A DNA stretch of 64,000 nucleotides from Diprion similis (GCF_021155765.1 NC_060117.1:1714501-1778500); one strand, 5' to 3'; numbered from the stretch's first letter, positions 36,271-49,677 are shown. Made by a program: numbers and translations. Notes: generated by a model from the sequence alone, not told the origin.

Positions 36271-37269
36271 CACGGAAATTTTCACGGTTGTCGTATCTAT
36301 ATGTGATTGATTTTTTTTTACAATTGGTAAAAGAAACTGGAACCAAAAAAAAAATAAAAAGAAAATCTCACGAGACGGATAGAAAATTTGAATAACTCTG
36401 GTGGTGTGGAAAAAATTAGATAAAAAGAAAAAAAAAAAAAAAACAGTGAACCCGAGTATCGAAAATTTTGAAAATCTTGGCGATTTTTTTTTTTGTATCA
36501 TAGAACGATAATCGACTATCTACGACCTTCCGACAAATCTCACACCTGAAGATTCTTTGTACGGTTGTAAAGTTGGGAAAAACGAGCAGCTTTGTTTCTT
36601 ATCCGTCTTACGGTTTAGCCTCAACGTCACAGCCTTCACGCCGGGTGAAACATCCCTCTAATAATTCAGCTCTGCTGGTAGTAGCAGCCAGATTCGGGCC
36701 GAACCAGATAGCGTCACGTGGGCCTGCCATGACTGTGCTAAACTTCTGTATCTTACAACACGGGTCCGAAACTTTCCCGGAACATGCAAGAGAGACAAGC
36801 GCTTATCCGTGATCTCCTTTGAAATTAATCAGCTGTTGTATAAGCTTGAGGAATTTCTTATGTTTCTTTCGGTTTTTTTTTTTTTTTTTATTTTTTTTAT
36901 TTTTTTTTATTTTTACCATTTCATCTCTTACAATTATTCTTTAAATTATTATGAGGCTTTAAGATAGTAACGTTAATCGGTTGACTGGCACGGCATTTTT
37001 TACTATTCATGATCAAACTGGCAAAGTCGAAAAACGAAGGGAATCAGATAATATTTGGAATATAGGAATGTTTGGCGTCTTAAAATCGTTTTTGGGGGTA
37101 ATTGATACGATTTTTCTACTTCCAACCTCTGTTTATAGGAGTTTGGGGTTAATTTTTCAATTTTTCCAATTCAGTAGAAAACTGTTTGAAAGCAATTGCA
37201 GCAGATGATATAATTTAAAAAAAAATTTCTTCTTCTTTTCCAATCGTTTCTTCTATTCCCATACCTGTC

Positions 37270-37300
<31 letters not shown>

Positions 37301-37969
37301 CACTATAAAAATTTTGAAACAAATCGTAAAAGTATTTTAGAACCGGAGAATAGCAATAAAAAACATCAGCGATAGATTTTTAACAGTTATAAAAATAGAA
37401 AAAAACACGATTGAAAAAAATAGAATCTTGCGTGAAAATCTTTTATTTCATTTTCGAAATATGTGTTTTTTCTTTCATTTTGTTTGACAAAAATCAATTT
37501 CCGGTGTTTTTGAGACAAGTTCAAAGAATCACAGAGTAGAGACTGGTGATTGAAAAAATTTGAAATTTTTTTTGCAATGCTTCTCAGGCGTCGTAATGAC
37601 GTAAGAAAAGTCCCTGGTGAAATTCAAAAATTTTACGGTCAAACGGTTACTGACATAATAATAACAATAATAATAATAGTAATAATAATAAATATATATG
37701 TACAGTATACAGCTGAGGCATAATATACCCGCAGTTCGCCCGGTCATCAATCATTTTCGTCTTTGACGCTCGGAGGTTCTTCCTCGGCCAACAAAAGCAG
37801 ACGATACACATTCGCATCGTATCGAATCGAGCCACTTTCACAAGCTGCTCTCGATTCCTGTTTACTTAATGTATTCATATTCATGCATGTATATGTTTTT
37901 TTTTTTTTTCTTTTTTTTTCGTTGCTTTTTAACAGTTTTAAATCTTTCGTTTCGTCGAGAGCCGTTATT

Positions 37970-37981
37970 CAACATGGCGGC
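37970..37981 (+). promoter_or_regulatory. YY1/Pleiohomeotic-type motif
   Basis: CAACATGGCGGC matches the published YY1/PHO consensus CAANATGGCGGC in full. It sits in an isolated GC-rich patch (about 37955-38000) within AT-rich intron. Confidence 0.5.
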
Positions 37982-38530
37982 GCGCTCGGATATCAGCTGA
38001 TCGCTTTTACCAAATTATCACGCGGTTATTTAGCCACGGAATATTTCGTGTAGGCTTGTTAAACTTACATTTTGTTACGTTGGAGTTGACATCGTTAGAT
38101 TAAATATACGACAGTAAACTAGGTAGTTTTATTGTTGAGTAAGTCGATGTGCAGTTGCGAGTGGTAGGCATGTTTCGTCGCCACTATGTGGCATCATCTC
38201 TAGATTATTGTAATATCGATGCTTATAAAAGTCGATAAATTTGGGAGGAATAGAATATTTATATGTATACAGAAATAAGATATTTGAAATCACGTTTTTT
38301 TTTGTTTTTTTAGGTGTGTAAATACAACTAATATATCCAAAACATCGATATTTAAAACAATTAATCGTGATCACGCGAAAGAACAAAGACATTTTCTTCT
38401 GAAATTTTTTTTTTTTTTTTTTACCGCCTCCGATCATTTTTTCCAATGCAAACTCGGTCTTTTCGAACGCATTTATTCACGGAGAATGGAATTGAGGTTA
38501 CGGTCACGTAATGTCTGATTTGTTGGTGAC

Positions 38531-38612
38531 TGCGCATGCGCGGAGTACGGAAAAGACTACTTTTAACTCCTAGAACTTAAAAGTAGTATTTTCTGTACTT
38601 CGCGCATGCGCG
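38531..38612. repeat. 82-bp palindrome with an NRF-1-like motif at each end
   Basis: The left arm TGCGCATGCGCGGAGTACGG, then AAAAGACTACTTTTAA, is mirrored by TTAAAAGTAGTATTTTCTGT, then ACTTCGCGCATGCGCG. The centre is about 8-10 nt. Both ends carry (T/C)GCGCATGCGC(G), matching the NRF-1/erect-wing consensus YGCGCAYGCGCR. Confidence 0.85.
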
Positions 38613-39710
38613 TTAGCAGACTCACTCTATACCGTCATAGAAACGGACTAATACTTTGTGTCCGGAAAAAACGCGTAAAAAATGCTCACGTAGTGTAAAA
38701 TACTTTTTACAATCTGTGCGAGACTTCGCTGAGTGGGGGAAGAAACCACTTTCAACCCTTATTCGTCGTGCAGGTCCTCCCTCTTTATTCCCAGCCTCTT
38801 ATCCATTCTTTTCTCGTATCGGCTTCAACCGAGTTTTGAGTTGAGGTACCTGACTCTCCAGTTCTCGTCTCTCTCCCTCTCTCCTTCCATCCCTCTCTCA
38901 CTTCTACGTAGGGGTGGTGTTTTAAGCAGCACAGGGATTGCGCTAAGGGTTTTGGCCTTCGCGATATACACCCTTGCAATCACAGATTCATTTTCTTTAT
39001 TTTCACGCGTGATTCGGATGTGAAATTGAATTGGAAAGTCATGGAAAGTATAGTGGGAAAGCGTGAAACATGGAAAAAGATGAAGGAAAGTAGCATGAAC
39101 CTGGGTTCTAACGGGGGAAAATTTTACCGCACCGGTTATTACATTTTAATGGTAACGACACGGGTCACGTGACGAGGGTGATCCAGATACTCGGCAACTC
39201 GACCTGCACCCACCCCAATTCGCTTGCTCCTCTTTTTCTGGTACTACCGCTGCTCCTCCTCCTCCTCCTTCACCACCTTCGTTTTATTTCTATCCTCCTC
39301 TAACTCCCAGTTCGATGTGCTTGCGGCTTATTTATATGCAGTATGCACACACAGTTTCCCCCGTTAAGATCTATAGGTACAGAGATAGGTACAACTCTGC
39401 TGTGGTTACAGAAACCATTTCGTTTCGTAGTAACTCGGCTTGGCTTGGTTTGGTCTGGTTTCGTTATAGTCGCATCAGCATGCAGTACGTAAATCACGCG
39501 ATGCACAGAATTGCAGCACAAGCATTTGATCCCGTCGTTTTCAGACCACTGTAATCATCATCATAATCATCAAACATCTATTAAATTTAAAAATTGCTAA
39601 GGGTAACTAAGGTATGAAGAATAGAAACAGCGTTTTCCCACTTCAAACGTCATGCTGTGTTTATGTAGAGAAAAATCGAATAAGGAATGAAGATCATTTA
39701 AATAAAAAGC

Positions 39711-40335
39711 ATGTATATTGGGGTGGCGCAAAAAAACCGAATATTTTTTTTTTTTCTGAGTCTCGTGTGACAAAATTTTAATTATTGATGTTTTAAGAGC
39801 CCCCTCCAAAGGACAGATGAAAAAAAAATTTTCTTAAGAGGTCTCTCCAAATTTTTAAAAATGTCTAAAATCGTCAAAAAATTAAATTAAAAAAATTATA
39901 TTTTCAGTATTTTCTTTGATCTTTAATTCATGTCGTGGTGTATTGTTATCGATTCTTTCTTACTGAATTAAAGGAAAAAAATTATGAAATTTTAAGATGA
40001 ATATTAAAAGGTCGCTCGAAAAGGTTTAAAGAAATGCACCAAAAAATTGAAAAAAAATTATCAGCGACCTATCAAAATTCAAATTTTGAACTGAAACTTT
40101 CAGAAACTTATTTTTTTTTCGTCTGTAAAATTATACCGTAACGAAAAAAAAAAAAATTAAAAAAAAAAAAAACGATTTCTGACGTTTTAAAAAATGTGGA
40201 GCGACTTCTTAAATTTTTTTTTTTTACACTGTCCTTTGGAGTGGGCTCTTAAAACATCAAAAACTAAAATTTTGTCACGCGAGACTCAAAAAAAAAAAAA
40301 AACACTCAGTTTTATTGCGCCACCCTAATGTATAT
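39711..40335. mobile_element. Complete non-autonomous hAT-like element with 8-bp target-site duplication
   Basis: ATGTATAT occurs directly on both sides (39711-39718 and 40328-40335). The element (39719-40327, 609 bp) begins TGGGGTGGCGCAA and ends with the inverse TTGCGCCACCCTA. Inverted similarity extends over 120 bp per end, including GAGTCTCG(T/C)GTGACAAAAT and TGTTTTAAGAGCCC(C/A)CTCCA. Eight-base duplications are diagnostic of hAT insertions. The interior is AT-rich with no transposase frame. A truncated relative is at 14826-14980. Confidence 0.88.
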
Positions 40336-40339
40336 ACAC

Positions 40340-43300
40340 ATCAAACAGGGCCGTAATCATCGTCATCATCATCATCATTCAAACTTTTCGTACTTCTGGT
40401 AAAAAAAAAAATTTCTCAAAATCAAGTCAGATAGATAATTATACCGAATCACACTAGAATGGCACGATTGGGGAAATGGAATATACATGGGCCCCACGCG
40501 ATGTGAAAGGAGGAAAGGATGAAGTATTGAGTGAAAAGAAACGCGGTGGGGGGTAGAGACGGGGAGAGTAGTCGGTCCTTCCTTCACTCTCGCTATCTCA
40601 TCGCGAAACTGCGTGCTGCACAGACTTTGCGATACGGCTACACCTGCCTGCCTATCTCTGGAGGCAGCGTCCAACCCCCAACGTTAAAAAGCGCTTTTGT
40701 TCCGGCACACATGCCAGGGACATAAACAAATGCGCGTGTACTTTACACCGTATACTTCACCTCTGTGTACGTGTGTACTTCAGGCATTGAAGTCTGTCAC
40801 TCCCCTTTCAGAAAAGCTTCCCGAGGGAAACTTTACCCCAAGGGATCCCGAAAAGAGGGAACACCCTCCCCTCACCTCCCCCACCCCTTTATCTGTAGAG
40901 GCTTTTGACGACGCGGCATGTTTTTCACTTCGTTTTTATTCTTATTCTATTATTCTTTTTTTTTTATTTCTCTCGTTTGTGTCCGGACGAATTACACCTT
41001 GCTTCAATATTCACAATCGTTTTAAGATATGGAGAGACAACTAAGGTTGACGTCTTGTGTTCCTCACCGTTTTCTTATCCGTGACGGGTATGAAAAACTT
41101 GAGATTTGAGGTTCCCGTTGGCGTTTCAGGACTTCAGGAAATACCGGGGAAATTTTTTTGGTCCAGCATCGTCGACGTCGAGGGGGTTGAATAAGCTAAA
41201 CTATTGCGAGGTGGCCAAGAATCAAGAAGCAAAGTGTCACCCTTGATCGATTTCATCGTAAGGCTAGGTTTCTTCGAGTTTTTAACCCTCCGTGGTAAGA
41301 CTTCAAAATTCAATCACGGTGGTCATACTGGGTCGATTATACTCTGTCAGTTTTTGAAAAAGGTATAATTTTTACCAAACTACCCGTTCGAAGTGGTTCA
41401 AAAAATTGCGGAAAGTTTTTTGAACATTCTAGATGATGTAGGAAATATTTGTTCGTAAGAAATGAAATGACATGTTAGAAAAAAAAACAAAAAAAAACAA
41501 TCGTGAAGATGTCAATGCGTAAAAAGTACACTTTCACTCAAAAAATCATAACATTGTCAGTTTTTTTTTTTGTAATTTACAATTAAAATTCGGACGTGAT
41601 ACTCCTTAGATGTGATACTTTGAGAAATAAAAATAGTTCCAAAAAACGTATTCATTCTGCGTACTTGATGTACTTTGATCGGCTGTCAGGTGAATACTGA
41701 AGCTTCATTCAAATGACTAATGGTCCTTACTCATAGGGGATACCTTAAACCCCAGGTCTATGGCAACCAAAGTTCCGTTTGAAACCAGGGACTGTTAGAT
41801 ATTGTGACGATCGAGGGGTTGATTCTATCCAGTGTGACCACTCTAAGGGTTCAAATAGCAAAAGAAGAAGAAGAAGAAGAAGAAGTAAAAGGAGGAGAAA
41901 AAATGGTTGTTTGAAAATCTCATCCCCCTCGTTTTTAGTTTTTTTGTGGTGTTTTTTTTTCAGGAAATTCACGCCGTTAATGGCGTTAGGCGGTATAGGC
42001 GGCAGTCACGTTTATCTCGACTACTTTCCAACGTCAGCCTCACCTCGCCTCTGGCTGAGGCATAAACGGTGGGCGATAGGCGTTCACGGTCAGTCGTAAA
42101 CCGTATCTCTTCTTGTCCTGCGGCTCGCCTTGCCGGCGGCCATAACAACCCGGTACCGGCACGCATTGTGCTTCCCTCCTCAACCTAATCTCTCATGGTT
42201 ACCCGTAACTTGCCGCATGGGGTGGGGAGGTACCTTAACGAGACGAGGGAAAAAAAAAATCTTCAGAAAAGCATCGGTGCTGGATTTGCTTTGGAGATAA
42301 CTGGGTACCACGTGGTCCGGAAATTGACGACTCTGCATAAATTATGGGGGAAAAGTTAATTGGGGCGGACAGAGGAACCTGCTGCTGCTGATGCTGATGC
42401 TGTTGGTGTTGCTGGTGCAACATGCTCTACAAGTTATAACCACCTCAGTCAGAGAACAGACCGTTGTACTTCCATTCGCTTCCGGTTTCAGTTGATACTT
42501 ATAAATTATTACACCGGACTTTATCCGCAAACCACGTGCACACGCTTTGACTGACGACAGAGTTGTTGTGGTGATACAACAGTTGCCTGCATAACCATCG
42601 TCAATGATCCTCGTACTCTAATCCCATCTACGGATATTCTGATCAGCAATTATTAGACGGAGTGTATCGCGTTAGATCGAAATTGTCGTTAGACGAGAAC
42701 GAACGATTCTCGAGGATCTACAAATCTGGGTTTTATGGTGGTTGGATGATTGTCATCGGAAATCTGGTTGGCTCGTGGCGCTTTTTCTTTATCAGTTCTC
42801 CATGGTCAAAGCTTTGTGGTTAACGCGCACGGAATAAAAAGACCGAGAATGAGGATTAGGTACCAAAGTCTTGCCCAATCATGCTAGTGCTTTCATGCTG
42901 ATGTCGTGAAGCATAAAAATGCCAACTTCACACCCACGCACAGCTCTAAAACACTCTCTACTGCTCGAATCGATCTCTTCCGAAGCCTTCTTGAACGAAC
43001 TGAAACCTACCTTGGATCAAAGTGACTAGAGGGATTGGTAGCCATGTTTTTCTCTCGACGAATGCTTTTGCATCCTTCATCGTCATTTTCATTTTACGAC
43101 AGCGGATTTCGCCGTAGATTTTATGCGTCTCATCAGATATTGCTGCAAAATTATTTTGCTGTTACGAGGACCTCATCAAGGCTTATCGGTAATTAAACCA
43201 CGGTCGTTCGATGGTTGGTTCACTGACTCTGGCTCGTGCTTCTCTTGTACCCTTGGTACTACTGCATAGGTATAATCCCAGGTAAAGACTGTGATTGATA

Positions 43301-46300
43301 TCGGACGAACCGCCCAGCCAGTCAGCCATCTTGCCGTCGTACGTGAACCATTCTTATCATCTAGTCAAGTTTGCTCTATAACTAACCATTACGTCTTTCC
43401 GTACTGTAGAATATTTTACAAGCTCGTTAGGGGTGCAGGTATGCAGTTGAAAAGTAATGGTCTGGATAAATTTCACTCGTTTATATCATCGCGACGAGGA
43501 TTCAAGCAGACTTTCGATAATCATCTGAGGAGCAATTTTTACACACCCATGTGGTCCTGATCCTGTTTCAATATCACTACCAGAATCACGCGGTATATAT
43601 ATATTTCCACTTCCGTTTACTGTACCGAGTGTTCCCTGGACTCGTTTAAATCCGTGGTACAACGGACGGAATTAAAACCCTTAATTTGCGCCCGGTAGAC
43701 ACGATTTATCAGCCTGGATTAGAATATTCAGTGGTCAAACAGCCTTGCCACTGTTACACATATGCGGCTGCACACACGTGACGCATTAATACAATTCATG
43801 ATGCATCTGTGTCTACACTTCCACTATTTGTACACCGGTGTATACGCGGGGATGAGGGGGGTGGAGATGGGGATGAGGATGAGGAGGAGGAGGGCGAGGC
43901 TCTCGTATACTACCTACACCACCGGTCAGACACTGAGGGTACTTGCGAGCTATTAATATGCATGTTGCCGACACGATGCGACGCTTTCACCCACCCTCTA
44001 CCCCCGGCTTCCAGCTCAATCGGGGAACGGGAATTGGGGATGGGCTGCAAACACCGCTGCGGTATTTTCCTGAAGCGCATGGGGCGTTCCGCGCAAAACT
44101 TCATCGTCATTAAACGTCCCAAGACACTGAACACAACTGTTTAAACCTTGTTCTGCTTCTCGTTATTCGAGTCTGGGACTGTGGAGGGTTGAGGTAAAGG
44201 ACAAAGATCTCATATTAGTTTTCAACTGGAAAAGTGTCCGCCAAAAATCAGGAAGTAGTGGTTCAAACAGTCACTCTAATGGCGCTGATAAGCAGTTAGG
44301 GTCATACTGATTGCCACTTTGTGGAGAACTTTTGCTGCAGAAACGCCATCTTAATTTGCTCCTATGTTATGGACACTTCTTATACACGGAGATAGTCATC
44401 CTTATACTCAGTTCGAAATTAGAAATCTTATTTCCAATGTGTATTCACGTCTCAAGGTCTAGAGAGTCGTTAATAAAAATCATTTGAAAGTGACGGTATT
44501 TGGGGAATGTATGCGTGTAATGTCGGTAAAAAATTACCGGCAGGCATGAAAGGTCGGTAACAAATGTCGCAAAAATGAGATTTCGGTGTACTTCGTAATC
44601 AAAAACCAGATCAGCTACCATTTCGTCATTTCACCATCAAATCTCATGGGTCTGGGCCCAAAATGTGTGTTTCATAACCGCCGAGTGGCATCATACTGGA
44701 TAGGTCGATCCTTTCAGTGCAACTGTGAAAAGTTGGCCAATTTCTGTGAGTGGTAACTAATCTGTAAAATTTTTTTCCAAATTTTGAAAAAGTAAAAAGA
44801 CGCTCCACTTTCTGCCAAAATAAGGCATTAACTGCCCAAGTTTCACTCCGATCACTTGAACGATATAGGAGTTTTGCATCCCCGCGTTTTCGAGGTGTAC
44901 AACGCATCTTTATAAACACCTTAACCTGTACGTGACAATGAAACCTTTCTTCTCCAATAACGGTAATGGTGCTAATTGTTATCTCGAGGTGTTCCAACTA
45001 CTCTAACCAACCTTGGACCGCAGTCCACAAACAGAGTCCTCAACGTTGAGCGATCACTTTCAAAGCTTGGTCTGATCCAACTCTCTCCAGTATCTCGCAC
45101 GGAACGCACCCTACGAATATCCGTCCTCTTCGAAGCGCAAACTAGGACCATTGTATACACGTGTATAGAAAGTGGCGAGTGCTTGGGTCCGGTTCGCGGT
45201 GTGCAGTGTCATGGTTGTTGAAATAAATCCGGTGCTGGTACTGTACGCGAAGCCACACTCACCGTCCCATTACCTTTACCCGTTAACTTCCACGCTGCTG
45301 ACGGTGCTGGCCGATTTCATCGACACTGGATGTCCGCCCACCTACTGCCGGAGGACCAGTGATTGCTGGATTCCGCCCCGCAACAACAGCCGAAACACGA
45401 CTGACCACTAAACGATTGATTTCAACGGGATCCCTGATTGGCTCGGATCTCCACTGGTTTCAGTTGACATCAGCTTTGCGTTCTTTTTCGGTTTTGACCT
45501 TACTCTTTACTCCTTTTCGTTACGGGGTAGTTTCGCATATCAGTGACTTTTTATAAGCTTCTTTTTTGTCCACAGTAACATTTATTTGATAGTGTCAACA
45601 TTTTCACATGTTAAAGAGGAAGTTGTTAAGTAATGCGGAACATTTTTATCTGGCATCTGGAAAAAACAAAGAGATTATTAACAAGTATACTTGTCGCTAT
45701 CACTTGAAGTAGAATTATGGAAATTGGATAGAAAAACAAAAAATGACTGACAATTTAAGTTGCAAAAAAGTGGTTCGAAAATTTCGAAAGCTTGCCATTT
45801 CGTGAAAAAAATCTGTATTACTACTTCGGTCTTTCTCACTTGAATAAACGCAGGCTCGCCGATTCACAATTTCTGAATTTCTACCCTGCATCTGACAACA
45901 ATACGAATGATTCTACGGATATCACAATAGACGAACGACGGTCGAATCGAAAATCAAAAACCGTGAGTTGATAATCAAACTACCGTCGTTGGAGGCTTTG
46001 AAAAACTCGGGATCGCGACTATTTCACGCTTCGTTCGACACCTTAAACTTTCGCCATTCGATTTCGTTCCCACTTTGTTGCGAGATTCTTACTTCTCTAC
46101 TTGTCTGTCTCGCAATTGACGTTATTAGGTATTCAATTTCATTTCGGAGAAAGAGAAGGACGAGAAGGATGAGGGGGGTAAGGTGATCCAATGGAAAAGT
46201 TATACATCTAGTACAAGAGATGTTACTCCTCGAATACTCCTTTCTAAAGCGAAACAACACGACGTGGCAAGACAGCGAAATTACTAAGAGATGTAAATGC

Positions 46301-46380
46301 GTTTGAATATTAATGTGGAAAAGTAAGATGGCGACGCGGAGATATGAGAAAGAGAGAGAGAATATACGTGCATGGGAAGG
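40340..46380 (+). other. Putative intron, mixed-composition segment
   Basis: No exon recognised on either strand. There is a (GAA)n tract at about 41862-41885 and pyrimidine-rich blocks. Open frames of 60-117 codons occur but lack domains and plausible splice sites together. Confidence 0.45.
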
Positions 46381-46393
46381 GATAGGAAATCGT

Positions 46394-46453
46394 GTGACGC
46401 ATCTACGTCAAACCGACGACGTATACGTCAGCCGGGGTTCCACGTCACGTCGA
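46394..46453. promoter_or_regulatory. Cluster of CRE-like TGACG/CGTCA half-sites
   Basis: Within 60 bp there are GTGACGC, TACGTCAAA, GACGTATACGTCAG and CACGTCACGTCG. This density of the CREB/ATF half-site is unusual for the window. Confidence 0.4.
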
Positions 46454-46459
46454 TCTCTT

Positions 46460-48819
46460 CCTTTAATCCGTATCAAATGACTACCGCAGTGGCGTCTTAA
46501 TGAGGTTTAGATGTGCAAAGCCGTACAATACAATCATCCTTCAGCTCGAAGCCGACACTTCCTGAATTTTGATTTTCAGTTTGGTGAAACTGCGTTGTTG
46601 TTGTTGTAATTCGCATCGTTTATGCCTCACGATTTTAGACGCAGTGCTAGAAAGTTTGAAATTCGAAACTGTAACGGAAATTAGAAAGCTCGGAAAACTT
46701 TTACCGAAGTGAACTGCTGTGGCTAAGTAGTTAAGAGTTGGTGTGAAAATCTAGCTAGACAAAGAATTCGAGACGAACATCTCAGGCTGGAAACTTGACC
46801 TGAAACCTGAGACTCGGACGAACCTAAAATTCAAAAAGGTTTGGGTGTAACCTTCGACCTACAGGTATAGCAGGTCTATGCGAGAGGAGCTTTCGCCCAT
46901 CAGACCCTCGGTTATTGTTTCCACTTAGCGCGAAGAGGAACGAAAAGAATTTTTGATCGTTGGTGGCAGCGGTGGGATGCCGAGGACAAGGAAAGATAAA
47001 AGTAAGGTGAAGTGACGGATAGGAAAATAAAAAAAAACGATGGGAACGGAAGTCGGGGGGGGGGGGGGGGGGGGGAGATAAAAACCGAAAAGAGAAACGA
47101 TTTGACAAAGGCTCGGGTTAATCGGGCGACACCGACCTCCTGATCTGTCACGATTAGAGGGAAAAACTTGAAAACGACGAGGAGAGGAGAGGAGAGCCGA
47201 ATTCTCGCGATCAGAAGACAAGCTTTTTTCTTCATCTTTGTTCCTTTCCTCTTCGTTTCTTTTTCTCTACTGTTCTTGATCCGTAAGACAGGAACGATCC
47301 GGAAGTCTGATTTAAGAAAAATAGGTAATTCGGTGAGTTGATTATCGTGTGCAGAATGAATATCAGTTCTTTTTCATTGACATGAAAGAGTATATTAATA
47401 AAAACGTTGAATAATAGATGGAGAAAGGTTCTGGGCAAAAAAATGACTCAGGGATCGACGCGAGAAGTAAATACACAGAGGTATTCGGATAATTCGATAT
47501 TGTTAACCGTGTAAATAATGGAATTCGTATAAGAGAGAGCGTGTTAGACACGGTCGTAGAATAATGTACCTTATGCTCGAATAACCCTGCGGAGGATGAA
47601 AGGTGGAGGAGGAGGCAAAAGAAAGAAAGAAAGAAAGAAAAAAGAAAGGAAAGAGAAAAGTAATAGAGCCGAGAAGTAGAATCACGCAGCTGAAGTATGG
47701 CGCAAGAAACCAACCAGTTTCTGCCATTCGTTTATCGGCTGGCTTTGTATGTATAGGTGACGTGAAGCTATACGACCACCAGTCGGTAGCAAAAATGACG
47801 AATCAAATGAAATACAAAAAATCTGATCAAGAATAAGGAATAGAAAAAACAGAATTGATTGAAATTTTTTTTTAAATCAGACGGACAAAAACTCAAAACC
47901 ACAAAAAAAAAAAAAAAAAATCGGAATCTGTATTTTTGCTTTTTCAGTTGACGTGTTTTTATCGCGGTGCTATAAATTAGATGCTTTGCAAAGGACAAAA
48001 AAAAAAAAAAAAAAAACCACGACAATATTTTGCGACAAGTGTAGTATTTTCGTTGTTAATCTGGAAAAAAAAAGTTAATTTTCTACATAATTTCAACGTT
48101 AAACTTGACTAACTTTTGAAAGAGTTTAGTTATGAAGAAATTAGAGAGGTCGTTTTTTTTTTTTTTTTTTTTTTACCCGGAGTTGGAAAATTCCGCAATA
48201 ACTATAATTATTTTCGCTTGTTAATTAAATGGAAAATGGAAGATCTCGTTCAGGAATTAAACGCGTGACTTTGAAAGAAAAAAAAAATAGTCAATTTTTT
48301 CGGACAACCCTAAGCTGTACTCTATCAGTGACCCGGTTTCCGTTTTTCCTATTTTTCGTTCGACGATACAAGATCATGTATTATATATTATAATATACAG
48401 GTTTATAGGTATACATATATATGCCGTAACACACACAAATACGTAAATAATGCGCGTATTTTTATCCGTCAGGTTCAGGGGTCGCAGAGGAGTTTGGAAT
48501 TTGATATGTATTTTTATTTTTACTATCCCCCAGGTTCACTTTAAATACATATATATACATATATACAATATTTTCCATTATTGTACTTCTTTATTTATTT
48601 GTCCACTTGCCGCTTCTTATTCTCTCCCTTTTTTTTTTCACCCCTTGGCGTTTCGCCGAAGGAACCAAAACGAATATTGGGATGAGAAGGGGAAGGAAAA
48701 TGAGAAGTAGAAGGTGATGGTGAAGGCGAGTGGGACGAATTCAGGGTTGCGGTAAAAATAGCCTCTCGAACACGATGTGGTCCCCCTCCCTCCTTTCCTC
48801 CCCCCCGTCCTCTCTCACT

Positions 48820-48859
<40 letters not shown>

Positions 48860-49270
48860 TTCTACGTCGATTCGTGTAGATTGACCCTCTTCGATAATAT
48901 TGGATATATCAGTCCTCTTCCCTCTCGATCTCTCTTTTCTTCCCCATAAAAAGCACACGCATTCGATTCCTTTTCCCATCTTTCCACACTGACGTGAGAA
49001 AGAAGAGAGAAAGAAAGAAAGAAGATAAAAAATTGAAAGAAAAAAAAAAAACGTGAGGTACGAAAATTGAAAAATAATATCACTGAAGAAAATTAAGACA
49101 ATAATGTAACCGATCAAGTAAATATTATATATAATTTATTGACGTCTCAACCATACATCGGTTTGTATCAGTCGACATGCAGTCGTCGGTTATCGTTACT
49201 TTGTTTTTTATATCTACATATACAGGTACAAAGTGATTATATTAGGGATGAACGGTTTGTCGTTTGATAC
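46460..49270 (+). other. Putative intron, segment with G-run and simple repeats
   Basis: No exon recognised. It holds a 21-nt G run (47055-47075), A runs at about 47901-47920 and 47997-48017, and a (CT)n tract at 48825-48857. Confidence 0.5.
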
Positions 49271-49274
49271 AATG

Positions 49275-49451
49275 TAACGCGCATGCGCTAAAATTTCCGC
49301 GCAGTTTGCTTGTCAGGGTGACCAACCGTCGTAAATTGAGATGACGCTTTGCCGCGATGTATGTAACCTCAATAATTTTGAGGTTACGTTCGTTACGGTT
49401 GGTCAGCCTGGATCAAACAAATTCTCTCGGATTGTTGCGCAGGCGCGTTAA
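49275..49451. mobile_element. Foldback element with GCGCATGCGC-bearing ends
   Basis: TAACGCGCATGCGC at the left pairs with GCGCAGGCGCGTTA at the right. Inner arms GGTGACCAACCGT and ACGGTTGGTCAGCC also pair, and the centre GTAACCTCAATAATTTTGAGGTTAC is itself a hairpin. The whole 177 bp can fold. Confidence 0.75.
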
Positions 49452-49496
49452 ACTGTAGCAGACTATGGACCATTCGGCCGTTGGACAATCACTCTG

Positions 49497-49552
<56 letters not shown>
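49497..49552. repeat. (TA)n microsatellite
   Basis: The longest TA tract in the window, seen directly, about 45 bp beyond the foldback element. Confidence 0.95.
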
Positions 49553-49555
<3 letters not shown>

Positions 49556-49644
49556 TATTGTAATTATTTTAGCTGCATCGTTGTCGTTATCGTTAACGTT
49601 ATTTTTACTTTTACTTTTACTTTTATTTCTCCACCACGAACTTT

Positions 49645-49677
49645 TTCTTCTTCTTCTTCTTCTTCTTCTTCTTCTTC
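49645..49677. repeat. (CTT)n microsatellite
   Basis: About ten CTT units seen directly; followed by a GC-richer unique patch (49680-49800). Confidence 0.95.

Noticed and set aside
37975..38001. ATGGCGGCG start with good context
   Set aside because: The frame stops after eight codons and no donor falls within it; the string is better read as a YY1/PHO motif.
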